64,000 nucleotides of DNA, from positions 4,561,501-4,625,500 of the forward strand of contig CM042022.1 in the NCBI GenBank assembly GCA_023525975.1. Direction: 5' to 3'. The translations under genes were made by a program, and so were the position numbers. Positions within the stretch are counted from its first letter, which is position 1. The number at the start of each line of letters is the position of its first letter. The notes beneath the pieces were generated by a model. The model did no database searches and had not been told where the DNA came from. It saw only the letters and a program-made list of their open reading frames with translations. Shown piece by piece: positions 44,254-54,810 of this stretch. The DNA comes from Smallanthus sonchifolius (Eukaryota; Streptophyta; Magnoliopsida; Asterales; Asteraceae).

Positions 44254-44583
44254 ATGATCATACTCAAATATCTTGTTCCTTTTTTACCAGAATGTAATGT
44301 CTTTATAGAAGGATGGGGAATTGGGTTTGCAATGCCAAATATGTGGGTAACTCTAGATGATGGGGTTGGTCTCTTTGAGCCTGAGAACCCGAGTATGATG
44401 ATTATTATAAAGAAATTAGCAAGGGAGCCGATCTTGTCAATTAGAAAATATAAAAATGAGAAAGACTTTTGTAGAAAATATACAAATGACCACGCTTTGA
44501 TCCACCGAGATCAAGCCATGCATATCACTAAACGAGAAGTGAAGAGTTGCATGATAGAAAAGATCCAAGCACATGATGGATGA
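44254..44583 (+). CDS. Unrecognised 109-codon ORF
   Basis: An open frame with mixed, protein-like composition (E-G-W-G-I-G-F-A-M-P-N-M-W-V-T-L-D-D, then I-R-K-Y-K-N-E-K-D-F) and no low-complexity bias. It starts 71 bp after the TRIM-like element. I do not recognise a family. It may be a fragment of a gene interrupted by that element. No promoter or splice evidence. It could be chance. Confidence 0.25.
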   Translation: MIILKYLVPFLPECNVFIEGWGIGFAMPNMWVTLDDGVGLFEPENPSMMIIIKKLAREPILSIRKYKNEKDFCRKYTNDHALIHRDQAMHITKREVKSCMIEKIQAHDG

Positions 44584-45339
44584 CCCCAGGGGCGTACCTA
44601 GTAAAGAACCATGGGGGCAGCCGCCCTCCATGAAAAAAAAAATTAGTGTAAAATACGCACTAAATTCCCAATCGCACCCCATAAAATTTTAAAATAGCCC
44701 CCGATTGTCCCTCAATGAAAAACATTTAGTGTTATATGCACGTTATATATCACTACTCAAACGACCCAAAAATTTCCGACCCCCATGAAAAAATTTTCTA
44801 GGTCATGGGTCAACATGAACCGGCTCAAAAGCAAGCAGAACTTGACATTACTAAAATATGATTATTACCTATGGCTAAACACCGTTGATAATCACCTAAG
44901 AATTACCGACAGATAGATGAAAATGCAAAAACAAATTAGTTATACAAATATTTGTTGATGATCCGTACGTAATTACATATGGATGACCGAGGAATAACAG
45001 GAAATAAGAAAAAACGAATTCTGCAAATATTTGTTTTTGACAATAGCAGAAAATGAAAAAAGAAATCTATAAATATCCATCGGCTTGGGTCGGTGAGAAC
45101 TCGGTTACTACCGAAGGTTGACTTGGGTCGACATGATCACAGTTCCTACCGTGCACTTTTACCGACGGATACGTTGGAAAAATTAGTGAAACTAACTTTG
45201 AACACAAATAACTTTATGTAATTGCAATTAATATGAGAGCTTAGCAACGAACCAATTCATGTCCAAAATGGAGCAAAGATGAATGAGATGATGCTTGAAG
45301 TTGGGTAGTTGGAAAACCAAAGTTATGAAAAATGGAACA
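44584..45339. other. No gene; possible edge of an old element
   Basis: The stretch opens with CCCCAGGGGCGTACCTAG and GGGGGCAGCCGCCC followed by an A-run, words often seen at ends of old plant transposon copies, but no matching inverted end or duplication was found. The rest is AT-rich without recognised content. Confidence 0.4.
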
Positions 45340-46890
45340 AAATGGATGAAACTTGTCCCACATAGGTGGAAAGACAAAACTTGGAGTAGTTTATAAGGAG
45401 AAACCCTTCTTAGAGTTTGTTTCATTAGAAGTAAGGAGACACAAGTAGGGACGCTATATGGTGCAAAGCGCCCACGTGCGTGTTGTAACCACTCTAGTCG
45501 CATACGACCATGCAAGTCACAAGGTGTATCAAATCAAGAATCAGGAAAACTAATTAGGGAAGCGCACAGCCGTGGGAAGCTGCAGATCAAAAAAATTTAG
45601 TGCGTTTTTAGACGTGTCTTCACTACCTTTAATGCTGTAATCGATTCTTTAACACCCTCAAACGATCCAGATGAGTCATTTACACTATCTGAACATCCTC
45701 ACATCATCAAACACACATATTATCTTCTCTCTCTAGAATCATTCTCTCTCTCTAGAAATTCACTCATTTCATGTAGGATTTGATCTTGCATGCTCAGTAT
45801 TTTAAGTTGCTGATGTTGTGAGAGCAATACAGAAGTTCAAATCCACTGAAATAATCCTTGGATCACAGTTGGTGAGAAACTAAGACTTAAACTCATATTT
45901 TTCTTTAGTTTGTATGGGTTTAAATGATTTTAATGGAACTATATGCTGATTAGGAGAATTTCTAGTGGGTTGATGGTGTAGGAGGCTATGATTTCAAACT
46001 TTGAATATCTTGTATTGGTAAGCCTCTTAATCTAAGATTGAGCTTTAATTTTGAATTTGGGTTTAGACATGGAGATTTTGTTAAGAAATTTGGGTTTGAT
46101 CATAATTGTGATCGCATGCAAAGTAATTTGATGATTTTAAGATATTGAAATTGGTAGACTTGATAATCAAAACGTATAAAAAGGACTTTGATAAGCAACA
46201 TTTGGAATTTTGGACCAGCATGTCACTTGATGCAAACTTGATGTTGTTAGATCTAACACACGGTCGTGTGCCTTATCGCACGACCATGCGCCTTATCTCA
46301 TGACCATACGTACTGAGAAAACTCGTGACTAGCTTTGTGTTTCCGAGAACAATGGGTTGAGACCTCGGTAACCGTGATTGGCACGGCTGGGCGCGACCCG
46401 TCACAGCCGTGCGGATTGGTCAAAATGTTAAAGTTTGGATTTTTGGGAATAGAAGTGAATTAGGGTATGGTTTTTAATGTTAAATAAGTTGTAAATACTG
46501 AGAAACCTTGTTTGGACCTTAATTGAGAATCTATAGGATGACTTGATAATCATAGGTTCGTGAGGATACGAGAGCTAGTGTCGATATTACTCGTTTATGG
46601 ATTTTAAAGCTTAGCTCTGAGGTGAGTTCCTTTGAAACCTTTTCAAAAAAATATGTGTGTTAGTTTAAATTGTAAATGTTTAAACTTAATTGAAAATATG
46701 TCTTGGAAGGTGTGAGAACAATTTTTGTAGTAAATACTAAATACTTAACATGGCTTGTCTTATTCGGTATACAACGGCATATGAAAGCGCTTATCATATC
46801 TTTAATTGAGGAAGTTTGAGCTCCCCTAAGTTTGGGCACAACCGGCGTCCCAATGGTGGACCTTTGTTTTAGTGTTTAAGTGTATACTTG
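45340..46890 (+). mobile_element. Partial gypsy LTR, family F
   Basis: The layout matches chromovirus LTRs A-E: a TTGTCCCACATAGG segment and TTTATAAGG TATA-like box (about 45390), CTCTCTCTCTAGAA segments (45728-45766), a private hairpin-word region (46255-46440: GGTCGTG/CACGACC and CACGGCTG/CAGCCGTG), and GAGGTGAGTTCC at 46619-46630. The part with the complementary AACTCACC arm and the LTR end is missing because the Athila-like LTR begins at about 46892. The left limit is approximate. Confidence 0.6.
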
Positions 46891-46891
46891 A

Positions 46892-48526
46892 TGTAGTGCA
46901 AATCACACATCTTTATTCCTAGTGTTTTGTGTGTTTTTAGTTAGTTTTATCTTTGTTTTGAGTCGTCTTAATGTACATTTGAGTCTTTGTTATATTTGTA
47001 CGTGCTCGAGAAGATTACAAGTCAAATCATGAAGAAACCGAGCATGAGAGTGAAGTCGGAAGATCAAAAGAGAAAAAAAGTTGAAATTCCAGTCGCTCGC
47101 GGTACGCGAAGACCAGAAGGACAACTCTCGCGGTACGCGAGAAAGCTCGGGAAGGGCCGCGACTATTTTGTTCCTCGCGGTATGCGAGGAACCTATCCAT
47201 TTCTTTCGTGGTACGCGAGGGAACAGAAATCCGAGAAAACCCTAATTTTAATTTAAATAGATTTTGATAGCCATTATGAAGAGAGTTCGATTCTTAGCCG
47301 TCCGGAGAGAGCATTAGGTCGATTTTGGAGCATAGGAAGTCAATCGGAGTGAAAAGGTGAAGGCTTTGAGATCCGGGTTCGTTGTTTAAGCGTTCTAGGT
47401 TTCAAGTTTGAATTTTTATCTTTGATTTGATTGTTTGAAACCATGAATCTTGTTTATACTGCTGTTTTTGGTTGTTTAAGCATGATTTTAGGCTAAAACT
47501 TTGATATTGCCTAGGTCAATTGATGAATACTTGTTAAAGTTTCGATTTTTATCGGTTTTTGGATTTCAATTAATGGGTTTATGATTTTGTAAAAGATCTT
47601 GAGTTGATAATTGTGATGTTATTGCATGTTTAGATCTGATCTTGTGTTTGATTTCAACTCCTTGCATTGATTGTGGTTGTCTGCCAGTTTGATCTTCGTA
47701 TCTTGGTCATAGATCATAGAATTTGTGATTAGGGTGGTTTGCGAGACATAGTGACCATAGGAATATCTTTGAATGCTGATTAGAATTAAATGTGTGTCCT
47801 AGTTCAATACCCGAGAGGTGAGAATTAGTCGTCTAGTCTTCGATATTAGGAATGCGAGTGTCAGCTGTCTGAGAGGAAGCCGGTATTAGGTGTCTAGTGA
47901 TTGTTGTTATTTGTGTCATAGTTGTTATCTTGAGATTACCCCGTGCATTCTTCGAGTGTATTGGTGGACGGAGAGACGGAGAGACTGAGAGGTAATCTGT
48001 CTATTAGGGTACTTTATCATAGTTGGAAATACCTGAGAAGTGATCCAACAATCTAGTGAGTTATTACATATTTAGGTTCCTTAGTTGGTGACACTCTGAG
48101 AGTAATTAGGGATCCACTAGGCTGTCTAGAGTTGTTTCTTTAGAAACTCAGATCCATTATAATTTCCATAACTGATAGAAGTTGTACTTTGCAAGTAGGA
48201 TTCCGACCTAGGTGATATTCTTCCCATTCCTGATTTCACCTTTAGTACTTTCATCTTGATAGTTGAGTCGATCTTAGTTTATTGCATTCTTAGTTAATTC
48301 AGTAGTGTAGTAAACCCCCCAAACCAATACAATCTTTAGTCCGAGTCAGAGTCTAGTATAGTTATATAGTGTATCTAGGGTTCGATAACTCGGTTTACCG
48401 TTAAGCTGTGTTACACTCGATAGGTTCACTTGCCTGTCAGTGCGGTTTATTTCATAGGTATTTCTATTATTACTTAGGAATCTAGGTTAGGTTTTTTTAT
48501 TATTTTAATAGACCGTCTGGGCGACA
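46892..48526 (+). repeat. Athila/Tat-like 5' LTR
   Basis: Starts TGTAGTGCAAATCACAC and ends GGGCGACA, ten bases before a tRNA-Asp primer site. Length about 1.6 kb. It holds its own hairpin-word array (47095-47225). The start is the best TG upstream; a TG three bases earlier is possible. The 3' LTR is outside the window. Confidence 0.7.
47095..47225 (+). repeat. Hairpin-word array of the Athila-like LTR
   Basis: Four copies of CTCGCGGTACGCGAG or near variants: a 6-bp stem CTCGCG/CGCGAG with a 3-nt GTA loop, spaced 30-50 bp. It parallels the arrays in LTRs A and C in design but not in sequence. Confidence 0.75.
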
Positions 48527-48535
48527 TTAAGTTTT

Positions 48536-48552
48536 TGGCGCCGCTGCCGGGG
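48536..48552 (+). other. Primer-binding site (tRNA-Asp), Athila-like
   Basis: TGGCGCCGCTGCCGGGG is complementary to the 3' end of plant tRNA-Asp with one mismatch. This primer choice is characteristic of the Athila/Tat group of gypsy elements. Confidence 0.88.
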
Positions 48553-48747
48553 ACACTTGGCAATAGCAATATTAGCTTTGACTAGTTCTTTTAGTGATTT
48601 TTGGTTTATTTTATTTTCTTTTGAGTCTTGTGAGTTTGCTTGTCTTCTGTGCTACTTGTGAGTCTTATCTGAGTGTCTAATTTAGAATCGAGTCTTTCTG
48701 TGTGTTTTTGAGTCTTTGTTATGTTTCCTTCTAAAGTCTTTCTGTTT

Positions 48748-49832
48748 ATGCACCATACTCGTTCGCAGGGATTACCACCTTATTCAGCTTGTCCAGAACC
48801 TGAACAAGAGCTTCACGAGCGCACCCGCGACTTTTGGGAGCATTTAAAGGAGATGTTCAAATCACAGGTACGTTCTACTAGCCCAATTTCGTTTCCTACT
48901 ATGGGCGACGCTGACCCACCAGCGAGACGTACCGTGCACCAGAGGAACAGTGATGGGGTCACGGGCGCGAGATCTTCAATCACTCGCCCCCTATTCCGAA
49001 CACCAATACATGGCAGATCCCATCACATGTCATGAGTACGATCACTCATGCTACTCAATTCCATGGCCTCGAGGATGAGGATGCACCCGGACATTTGTCC
49101 CGCTTCGCACGGATATGTGATACATTCAATATCATGGGTGTGTCTAAGGACGTTATCTACTTGCGTCTCTTCCCATTCTCCCTCTCTGGGTGTGCATATA
49201 CTTGGCTCGACACTCTCCCAGACAATTCTATCACCACATGGGAGGATCTCGAAGCCAAGTTCTTCAAGAAGTACTATCCACCTTCCAGGGCCGCTCGCCT
49301 AAGGGATCAAATCAATTTGTTCCGGATGGATCCTGACGAGCCTTAACACATGGCCTGGGAGCGGTTCAACGTGCTGTTAAGCCGATGTCCCCAGCACGGT
49401 CTTTCCGACTGGGCGCTAGTGGAGAAGTTCTACAATGGTCTTACCTTCGAGAAGCAGCAAAGGTTCAATACAGCTACGGGAGGCCATATCATGGAGAGAC
49501 TCGAGCCTGATGAGTGCGAGGAAATGTTCGAGAGCTTCGCTCAAGCCGAACAACAGCATCCACATTTTGTTACGAATTCCATTCCTACTGCTAGAGCACC
49601 CGCCTCTTCTCCTAGAGGTGTGCATCAGGTCACTCCTAATTCTAGTGTGGTTGCTGCACTCGCCTCAATGGCTAACGAGATTAAAGAGTTGAAGCTCAGT
49701 GCTCAGCGGTGTCAAGTGTGCAGGGGAGGCCACGACACCTGGGACTGCCCAGTAAATAATCAGGAGAACGTGAGCTATGCTGGTAACCAATACTGTAGGA
49801 TCGTGAAATTACAAGATGGTTCTGTTCTTAGT
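48748..49832 (+). pseudogene. Athila-like gag, broken and truncated
   Basis: Starts M-H-H-T-R-S-Q-G at 48748. A frame change near 48990-49030 joins to H-L-S-R-F-A-R-I-C-D-T-F, the gag core, followed by L-F-P-F-S-L-S-G-C-A-Y-T-W-L and F-F-K-K-Y-Y-P-P. A TAA stop (49344-49346) sits where a Tyr codon would be expected, then the frame continues M-A-W-E-R-F-N to a knuckle-like C-Q-V-C-R-G-G-H-D-T-W-D-C. The frame is cut at 49832 by the minus-strand copia LTR; the rest would lie beyond the window. Gag of this group forms the RNA-packaging particle. Confidence 0.85.
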
Positions 49833-50503
49833 TGAGATTGGCGGAAACAATAACAACTACACAATTACAATCGAGTAGAAAGAATACTGATAAGAACACT
49901 GTTGTATTAAGCTTTGAGAATAAACGATTACAAGTGAAAACTCTAATTCAAAAGCACACTTACAATGAAGTGTTTACACAGTATTTATGCTAACTTAGAA
50001 TCAAGACAGACCCTTGATTCTAAGGATCAGATCGAACACAGACCGTTGATCGTTTATACAAAAGCTAATTTTACACGTTAAAGCTAAACTAGCTAACTTT
50101 ATTGAAGCGTTTTCTTTATTCATCATTGTTTGCATTCTCGGAGAAGAGCATTGTTGAGTTTCATTGGTTGTGCCATTGAGGTTCCTTCTGCTTTGAGTGT
50201 GTCAGTTGCTTTTGCAGAAAGTTGTCAGTGACGCTTGGCATGGATAGTCAGCTGCGACGTTTTGTCTTCAAGGAACACAGCTATCAGCAGCAAGAATGAG
50301 AATGATGCTGCTGATAAGCCTATCAGCCGCAACATTGGTCTTCAGCAGATATGGCTATCCGCAGCAGATTTGTTCTTCAGCAGGAGAACAAGTATCCGCA
50401 GCAGATAAGCTAGTCCACAGCAGTTTGTTGGTCAGCAGCAAACTCTGAGATCAGCTGCATTTGTACTTAAAGAATTTTGTAGCCATCAGTCTTTGTTTCT
50501 ACA
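49833..50503 (-). repeat. 3' LTR of the SIRE-like copia
   Basis: On the minus strand it starts TGTAGAAACAAAG and ends CCAATCTCA, 671 bp, next to the polypurine tract. It holds many TCAGCAGCA/TGCTGCTGA words (50225-50465), including an 11-bp perfect hairpin TATCAGCAGCA/TGCTGCTGATA (50284-50316). Confidence 0.8.
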
Positions 50504-50515
50504 AACTCCCCCTAG
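50504..50515 (-). other. Polypurine tract of the SIRE-like copia
   Basis: AACTCCCCCTAG on the plus strand is CTAGGGGGAGTT on the minus strand and abuts the LTR at 50503, as expected for plus-strand priming. Confidence 0.85.
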
Positions 50516-50574
50516 ACTGATGCTACCAAAATTCTCTTACTGTCTTTGTTGCTGAAGCTTTTGCATGTTTCTGA

Positions 50575-51512
50575 CTATCCTTTCAACCTTATATCCTCCA
50601 TTGGGACCATCTCCCCCTTTTTGGGTGCATCGGTGGACGAATAAGCATCAGTTTGGGTGCCCATTGATACAAGGAAGAGAGTAGGTAAAGTTTGGAATTC
50701 ATGAGCTTCATTCATAGAGACTTGGTGTCTTAATTTGGACACTTCAGCCTCTAGCATGACCATCTTGGCCGTCAATATCAAGATATGAAGTTACAGTCTG
50801 TCCTCATCCACAGCTGTGGAATCCTTGGATCCAGATGGGGTCTTAGGCCTGGCCTCTTCATCCCCATCACGCATGGTTTCTTGGCACCTGGGATTCCTCT
50901 CAGTGAGGGGAGTTTCCAGGGAAATATCCTCACTGTGAGTTGCCGTGGTTGAGGTCTTAGCAATGTTGTCACTGTCCTCTTGGTCATTTGATGGACCAGC
51001 AGTAGTGACAGCCTCTTCCACATCCACTCTTTCATGGCTCCTAGAGTGGACCTTCAGGGTAGACGAACTTGGGTTGGGTGTGTTGGAAGCAAGATCAATC
51101 AGTACCTCCGAGATAGTAGTAGTTGGAGAAGGTACATCATTTTGATCAGGTTCCTCAACACTTAAGTTTAAAAGAAAAAGGAAAGGCTCAGGGGGCTGTT
51201 CTACGGATCCGGGAAGTGATCCTGATCCTAATAGAGAGGCATCCGAAGGAGTCTCCCTAATAATGTAGCTTTCCCTTATGATATTCTCACCAGAATGTTG
51301 TGATTCTGAGTGAAGGATGTTAGGTTGGGTTTCTCTTGCCCCTTTTTCTAGTATATGTTGTTGCAACCAGGGCCCTGTGTTCCGGTTGAACAATAACATC
51401 CAAAATAGGTGTAAGTAATTTTTGTGCCTGTACATCCTCAGTAGTATGCACAGGGGTTCGAATGGTGTATGCAGACTGTTGTTCAGGATGTGAGGTGGAG
51501 GGTGTGGGATCA
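50575..51512 (-). pseudogene. Extra ORF of the copia element, C-terminal part
   Basis: Continues the ORF broken by gypsy C. 51512-51320 reads D-T-D-P-T-P-S-T-S-H to K-R-G-K-R-N-P-T and stops. The neighbouring frame continues A-R-E-T-Q-P-N-I-L-H to 50791, a Ser/Thr/Glu/Pro-rich linker. A last frame (50781-50575) has a short coiled-coil-like stretch (M-L-E-A-E-V-S-K-L-R-H-Q-V). So at least two frame changes occur. The function of this protein is unknown; in copia elements of this type an ORF in this position has been compared with envelope proteins, but I see no clear signal peptide or membrane segment here. Confidence 0.6.
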
Positions 51513-52398
51513 GTATCTGTGACACCCGACATTTCAGGTCAATATCCGTATACATTATGAACAAGTTTACATTACAATAAACGAGTTTACATTATAATTA
51601 TTTTTGTGATTTACGTAATTTCACAAACAAGGACATGAAGGTCTAACAAAAACCGAACATTGTCTCATTTTATATTTTTGGTAATTCTGGGAATTACCGG
51701 TTCACATACACTTATAACCCGACTTAATTCGAACACTATTGGTTGAAATAAATAACCAGAAAAATATATATACATATATATATTATTTACACAAACTATA
51801 CGTGGAACCATAAATTATATTTAGAATAAAATTATAATACCGTGGGGAAAATAAACCGAATTAAACTACCCCTTTTAAAACTCTAATTGATATTAATACC
51901 AAAAATCTAATTGTTTTATTATTATAACCCAAACCCCCTAACCCACCCTTGACTTCTCGGCCGAAGTGCAGGGGAAACCATCCCCAATCTCACGTATTTT
52001 CAAATTGACCCATACTCCCACTTGTGAAAACCCAGATAAAACCATACCCTACATTCAAAATTCTCACAATTCCCATTTATCTCTCATTTTCATACGGCAA
52101 ACATTCCAATTCTCTTCAATTCGAAGTCCAGTTTCAAGGCGAAATTCACCATAATTTGCTATTTTAAGAAGAATCTCAAGTGTTTCTGCAAAAGAGTCGA
52201 GATCATCTCTGTTTTATTTCATCATCTTCATCTCGGTTTTAAGGTAAAAACTCGACATTTTCCCATTAGTTTCTTTAAAACCGTAGCTAAACTTACATCT
52301 TATTTAAACGCAAGAAAGATAACAAGAAGAGTGTGTCGAATTCAAGTTTAAAATATGAAAATATGCAGGACTGATTCTGTCAAACAGAAGTCCAGTAA

Positions 52399-52660
52399 TC
52401 GAAACTAGGAGTTTCGATACCTGTTTCTCAATCGAAACTAGGAGTTTCGATACCTGTTTCTCAATCGAAACTAGGAGTTTCGATACCTGTTTCTCAATCG
52501 AAACTAGGAGTTTCGATACCTGTTTCTCAATCGAAACTAGGAGTTTCGATACCTTTTACTCAATCGAAACTAGGTTGTTTCGACTCCTGACCACTCCATC
52601 GAAACTAAGTAGTTTCGACACACATATGCCCAATCGAAACTAAGAAGTTTCGACACCTGT
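52399..52660 (+). repeat. 33-bp hairpin-word array of LTR C
   Basis: ATCGAAACT, AGG, AGTTTCGAT form a perfect 9-bp hairpin; with ACCTGTTTCTCA as spacer it repeats every 33 bp from 52399 (52399, 52432, 52465, 52498, 52531) and then decays over three further copies. The 3' LTR has the same array from 60283. It resembles a CRISPR array in spacing but the spacers are repeated too. Confidence 0.93.
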
Positions 52661-52881
52661 ACAACAGTCCCAGTTGGGCAGTAACTCAAAACTATTTTAT
52701 AACAAAACATGTGTTGGAAAACTAAAACGATATTTAAACAAACATAATCAGATTTACAAGGTCGGTGAACAATTTACAATTAAGACGTTGGTCTTAACAA
52801 CAATTTACCCTTGGTATCTAGGGTACAAACAGTCAAGGTTGACTACAACAAATATTATTACAAGTATATACACAAACACAA

Positions 52882-53384
52882 GGTGAGTTTCACGGCCCCT
52901 TTCTTTTTACTGCTTTCTAATATTTGGGGGAAAAACATACTTCAACTATTTTATGGGATAACAAGAGAATAAGACACGACTTTTATGTTTACATGGGATG
53001 AGAACAACACAATGGAGGCCGCGAAAGTCCCCTGGAACAACATAGTAACCATTAACTGTAGCCTAGGGTCCTATGAATAGTACTATGGAGAGTGACGTCT
53101 CCCGGTCATGGTTAGTCGCGCTAACCACAATCTGGAGGATTTATGGCCGCATAGAACTGAATAACGAAATTAGGGGCGTGTACACATGTCAAGGTTTGGT
53201 TACGCCCCATGTATGAACATATTATTTGTATTCCTAGCTAGTTTACAAATGGGTCAACAATTCTTATTCTGTTTATCACATACAACTGAAACTATTTACG
53301 AACAATTGAATTTTACAAAGAACTATTTAATTAAACCTGTGAACTCACCAACCTCGTGTTGACGATTTTAAGTATGTTTTTCAG
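52882..53384 (+). other. Long-range paired segments with splice-like ends (LTR C)
   Basis: a: GGTGAGTTTCAC (52882-52893) pairs with GTGAACTCACC (53339-53349) with a bulge. b: AAAAACATACTT (52931-52942) is the exact reverse complement of AAGTATGTTTTT (53370-53381), which runs straight into CAG|GTAAC (53382-53384). The first arm is AAG|GTGAGTT. Copies in the 3' LTR are at 60766, 60815, 61223 and 61254. Same order as in LTR A but different arm sequences. Confidence 0.65.
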
Positions 53385-53653
53385 GTAACTGAACGTGATT
53401 TCAAGGTTAGCAATATAGATTACATGCATGCACGATGGATACTACTCAAGGAGGATTTCCCTTGTATAACTCATTGAGTTGAGTCATATTTGTGAAATCT
53501 TAACTTTTTGTAAACTCAGATTATGTTTTGTAATGTAAAACATTAAACTTGTTAATGTATCCATTTATCATGTATGTGTTTGCGGTAATCATATGCTTTG
53601 GAAACCATGAACGTTGCGCCTCGCGTTTCCGCCTTGGCGGGGTGTGACAGAAC

Positions 53654-53714
53654 TGGTATCAGAGCCATTGATTATAGTGAACTAGGAATCTAAATTGGAA
53701 CCTAGTCTATAATC
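53654..53714 (+). other. Primer-binding site and leader stem, gypsy C
   Basis: TGGTATCAGAGC (53654-53665) is the Met primer site. Four bases later GATTATAG (53670-53677) pairs with CTATAATC (53707-53714), and inside it ACTAGG (53681-53686) pairs with CCTAGT (53701-53706), with a TGA bulge: 14 perfect pairs. Confidence 0.8.
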
Positions 53715-53774
53715 TAAATGACTCACTAAAACGTTTTCATAGCATAAGCATTGCATGACCAGTCATTTTGTCAT

Positions 53775-54554
53775 ATGGATATTGTAGTCACAAGCATGTC
53801 GTCACATTCACATTCTGATCCCGTCTCTGACACTGAATCAAATGAGGAATTTTCCGCCTCATGTCCCAAAAATCAAGTACAAACCCGTAGCTCCACACCA
53901 CCTAAAGTCGCCTTGGGAAAACCGCCTATCGTCTACCGAAAGAAGAGCGGAGGACCAGTTAAGGTGCAAAGCGCTATGAAGAAGGTTCAAATTCCACGCA
54001 AAAGGAATCTAGCAGCCCGTGACCCAGAAGACTTGGTGGCTGGTGAAGAACCACCTAGGCAAAGACCCTGCTACCACCCTACTGTGGGAACCATCCGTTG
54101 GATGCCTCGTACCCTGGCACGTTGGAGGGAGATGGAGAGCATTCCATCTACCTTTGAGCTTGGAGAGTCTTCTAACTCCCCAACACCCCTACCCCACACT
54201 GGGGAAGCCATAGAGCTCACTGTGCCTACCTTGGTAGCTCGCGTTCGTACGCATGAGGAGCGTCTTGATGATCTCCTAGATGACATCCGGGCACAGGGGG
54301 ATGCAGCCACGCGACTTCGTCAAGGGCTCGGATCTCGAGTTCAGACTCTGGAGGACCACACCCGAGACATACAGGGTGCCACAAACTATCTAGAGTTGAG
54401 AGCTGACATGGATTGGCAGTTCACTGTTACGGTCCGAGACAGGGTGGAGGCTCTGGAAGAAAGGACGTTGGCTGCAGAATTTGTGGCGAGAGCTAGTTTT
54501 GTCATGGCAGGACTTGCCATGATGATTGGATTGTACTCTCACTTCTTCTTTTAA
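53775..54554 (+). CDS. Additional ORF upstream of gag in gypsy C
   Basis: An intact frame of 259 codons from the first in-frame ATG (53775); a second ATG at 53796 (M-S-S-H-S-H-S) is an equally good start and gives 252. The frame is open upstream to a TTG at 53751. The N-terminal half is Ser/Pro/Arg-rich and probably disordered. The middle has F-E-L-G-E-S-S-N-S-P-T-P. A helical, charged region (about residues 140-220 from 53775) looks like a coiled coil. The last 18 residues are strongly hydrophobic and end at the C terminus, like a tail anchor. Gypsy A and B have no such ORF in their short leaders. It ends 256 bp before gag-pol. Function unknown; intact length in an apparently young element suggests it is, or was until recently, maintained. 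Confidence 0.7.
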   Translation: MDIVVTSMSSHSHSDPVSDTESNEEFSASCPKNQVQTRSSTPPKVALGKPPIVYRKKSGGPVKVQSAMKKVQIPRKRNLAARDPEDLVAGEEPPRQRPCYHPTVGTIRWMPRTLARWREMESIPSTFELGESSNSPTPLPHTGEAIELTVPTLVARVRTHEERLDDLLDDIRAQGDAATRLRQGLGSRVQTLEDHTRDIQGATNYLELRADMDWQFTVTVRDRVEALEERTLAAEFVARASFVMAGLAMMIGLYSHFFF

Positions 54555-54810
54555 ACCTATTACGGGCGGGTTGTGCCCGTAGTACATTAAGTAGTTTAAA
54601 ACTTTAGTACTGATGAGGTCATGTGAACCCATCTCTTTTGTATCCTTGTCTTTTGGAACAATGTACTATGAATGTTTTGACTATGTATGTAATGGTTTAT
54701 GTTGTGATAATGGTTGTTTACATTTGACGTTGTTGTATCCTTATGTCATGAGCTATCATTATTGTCATATAATGTTGTTTCTTTTTAATTGATATGTTAG
54801 AAAGAACGTC

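Larger units (their letters stand above)
51518..53649 (+). repeat. Gypsy C 5' LTR (2132 bp)
   Basis: Contains a 33-bp hairpin-word array, paired segments at 52882-53381, and a GGTTAG/CTAACC hairpin around TCGCG (53114-53130) whose core TTAGTCGCGCTAAC also occurs in solo LTR D. Two identical small frames seen in both LTRs (about 51966 and 52674) are not genes but copies of LTR sequence. Confidence 0.97.

Noticed and set aside
45228..45515. 95-codon minus-strand ORF
   Set aside because: Lies in the probable family F LTR and shows no domain; taken as chance.
52399..52660. 33-bp repeat that looks like a CRISPR array
   Set aside because: The spacers are identical as well as the repeats, the array is inside an LTR of a plant retrotransposon, and it is copied in the other LTR.
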